Assembly (NCBI GenBank): GCA_902783515.1
Contig: CACZRK010000117.1
Location: forward strand, 1 to 7,405
Direction: 5' to 3'
Source: an uncultured Coriobacteriaceae bacterium
Lineage (GTDB): Bacteria > Actinomycetota > Coriobacteriia > Coriobacteriales > UMGS124
Length of the DNA: 7,405 nt
Part shown: one piece after another, positions 6,056 to 7,405 of the stretch
Numbering within the stretch: the first letter of the stretch is position 1
Layout: every line of letters begins with the position of its first letter
Position numbers and translations under genes: made by a program
The notes under the pieces: generated by a model
Told to the model about the DNA's origin: nothing
What the model saw: only the letters and a program-made list of their open reading frames with translations
The model's database searches: none

Positions 6056-6089
6056 CTTGGTTTTCGAGCGACACAAACCAAGGTTATCG
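6029..6089. promoter_or_regulatory. 41-bp palindrome plus third repeat: operator of the right-hand Fic gene
   Basis: The left arm GCTCGAAAACCAAAGTTAT (6029-6047) and right arm (6051-6069) are inverse copies over 19 bases with a single mismatch, around a three-base centre CGT. A third copy of the inner motif, AAACCAAGGTTATCG (6075-6089), lies in the same orientation as the left arm exactly 40 bases further on. The array ends 45 bases before the Fic start. With the promoter embedded in it, it is best read as an operator for two or more dimers; an RNA hairpin in the transcript is unlikely to be its role because the start site would fall inside the right arm. The bound protein is unknown; the Fic protein's own winged helix is a candidate. 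Confidence 0.75.
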
Positions 6090-6134
6090 CCATGCGCGCG
6101 GCAGGATCGTCATCGTGTACGAGGGGGGGACTGG

Positions 6135-7405
6135 ATGGGGACGTACCAATCGGACTATTGGCAGTCTGACGGTTGGGGAATGAGTCGTCGTGAAACCCAG
6201 GGCGGAACCTACCATCCGTATCTGCCTGACCTTCTGGCGATTTGCGACATAGGTCTCTCCGCCCAAGCGGCGAACGTGGTCTCGCTGGCGGAGAGGGCCA
6301 TTGTAGACCTTGGTACCACGCAGCGGCATCTGACGAACACCGAGCCCCTCGCTCGGCTTATCCTGAGGTCCGAGGCGCTTTCGTCATCAAGGATCGAGGG
6401 CTTGGAGCTCGGGGCGGGTAAGCTTCTGGAGTTCGAGGCGCTCGAGGAGCTGGGAGTGTCTCACAGGCTTGACGGCACCGAGGCTGCGGTGCTGGCAAAC
6501 ATCAAGGCCATGCAGCACGTCGTCGAGGCGCTTGCGCGGGTCGACAGCATTACGCTCGCAGATATATGCGAGATCAACGCCATGCTCCTCAAGAACACTC
6601 ACATGGCAGGGCGCGGGGGCGTCCTGAGGACCGAGCAGAACTGGATCGGCGGCAACAACGTCAATCCGATTGGCGCCGCTTACGTTCCGCCCAGGCCTGC
6701 AGACGTTCCTCGCCTGATGGAGGACCTCGTCGCGTTCTGCACCACCTCGCCGCTCCCCCCTCTTGCGGTCGCGGCGATTGCGCATGCCCAGCTGGAGACC
6801 ATCCACCCCTTTGTCGACGGAAACGGCAGGACCGGCCGTGCCCTGGTGCACATCTTGTTGGGACAGGCGGGAATCGCGACCAAGGTGGTGCCGCCGGTCT
6901 CGCTTGTTCTCGCCACGGATAAGGCACGCTATATCAATCATCTTGCCGCCTATCGGACCGATGATGCCGACCCGGCATCGCCTAGCAGGCAGGTTGCCCT
7001 GAGTGATTGGGTCGAGTATTTTGCCAACGCGTGCCTGATCGCATGTGAGCGCGCCGAAGACTTTGAGCGGCGGATGGAGGGGATACGAATCGGCTGGCAT
7101 GACAGCTGCCCTGCGCGCCGTGGGTCAGCCGCTTTCCTGCTTATTGACGCGCTTGTGGACAACCCGGTCGTCAGCGTGGCGTCAGCTGCAAGGCTTGTCG
7201 GCAGAAGCCAGGAGGCGGCGCGTCTTGCGGTGAACTCACTGGTGGAAAAAGGCGTTCTTGTCCAGAATGCCCGAAGCAGAAAGAGCGGCATATACGCGGC
7301 TCCAAAGGTCATCGACGCATTCGCCGAGTATGAGCGTTCCCTGGCGACCCCTGGAGGGGACGCGTCCGCTGAGAAGCCGGCGCGCAAGGCCCCGCAACGG
7401 GTTCC
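6135..7405 (+). CDS. Fic-family protein with C-terminal winged helix (cut by right window edge)
   Basis: An open frame of 423 codons runs from ATG 6135 to the window edge; GAGGGGGGG (6121-6129) precedes the start. The Fic core motif HPFVDGNGRTGR (223-234) is complete: H223 is the catalytic base, D227 the metal ligand, and N229, R231 and R234 the nucleotide-binding residues. AMP transfer to a protein target is therefore expected. SSRIEG (83-88) is an intact class-II inhibitory motif, with E87 as the residue that blocks ATP gamma-phosphate, so the enzyme should be self-inhibited. GVLRTEQNWIGGNN (161-174) and YVPPRP (182-187) form the flap region. A winged-helix-like domain lies at about 340-395. 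The tail from about 402 is Pro/Ala/Lys-rich, and the stop must lie just beyond the edge, since most such proteins have this length. Codon use is less GC-biased than in the transporter genes. No antitoxin gene is visible beside it. Confidence 0.93.
   Translation, partial: MGTYQSDYWQSDGWGMSRRETQGGTYHPYLPDLLAICDIGLSAQAANVVSLAERAIVDLGTTQRHLTNTEPLARLILRSEALSSSRIEGLELGAGKLLEFEALEELGVSHRLDGTEAAVLANIKAMQHVVEALARVDSITLADICEINAMLLKNTHMAGRGGVLRTEQNWIGGNNVNPIGAAYVPPRPADVPRLMEDLVAFCTTSPLPPLAVAAIAHAQLETIHPFVDGNGRTGRALVHILLGQAGIATKVVPPVSLVLATDKARYINHLAAYRTDDADPASPSRQVALSDWVEYFANACLIACERAEDFERRMEGIRIGWHDSCPARRGSAAFLLIDALVDNPVVSVASAARLVGRSQEAARLAVNSLVEKGVLVQNARSRKSGIYAAPKVIDAFAEYERSLATPGGDASAEKPARKAPQRV

Noticed and set aside
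6092..6169. ATG at 6092 as a small leader gene before the right Fic
   Set aside because: It has no ribosome binding site, stops after 25 codons and overlaps the Fic start.

Overview
The window is GC-rich chromosomal DNA with GC-ending codons, strong GGAG-type ribosome binding sites and one TTG start. The NCS2 permease, Apt, DUF4143 ATPase and Fic proteins look most like those of high-GC anaerobic actinobacteria of the class Coriobacteriia (Olsenella/Atopobiaceae-like). That placement is an inference from protein style and was not tested by search.

Layout. (1) 1-653, minus strand: the N-terminal 217 codons of a Fic-family protein whose catalytic half lies beyond the left edge. A symmetric set of four half-sites sits over its likely promoter (705-778). 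(2) 1055-2374, plus: an NCS2 (AzgA/PbuG-like) purine permease with a TTG start, followed by short GC-rich repeats and a terminator-like hairpin. (3) 2669-3208, plus: apt, adenine phosphoribosyltransferase, apparently with its own extended -10 promoter. (4) 3248-3400: seven copies of a 15-bp dyad at an exact 23-bp period, directly upstream of (5) 3436-4722, plus: an AAA_14/DUF4143 ATPase. (6) 4866-5762, plus: an EamA-family (DMT) ten-helix transporter. (7) 5763-6134: a gap with a possible terminator, an uncertain 34-codon reading frame and, at 6029-6089, a 41-bp near-perfect palindrome plus a third copy of its arm. This is wrapped around a good promoter for (8) 6135-7405, plus: a second, different Fic protein with an intact catalytic motif, a class-II inhibitory motif and a C-terminal winged helix. 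It runs off the right edge.

How the genes relate. The permease and Apt form a logical purine uptake and salvage pair: purine base in, AMP (for adenine) out. The other proteins are accessory. The most unusual feature is regulatory. Both Fic genes and the DUF4143 ATPase gene each have their own, unrelated inverted-repeat operator array at the promoter, while the housekeeping genes have nothing comparable. Both accessory proteins visible at full or near-full length carry a winged-helix-like segment. A plausible but untested reading is that each is an autoregulated stand-alone module that binds its own private array.
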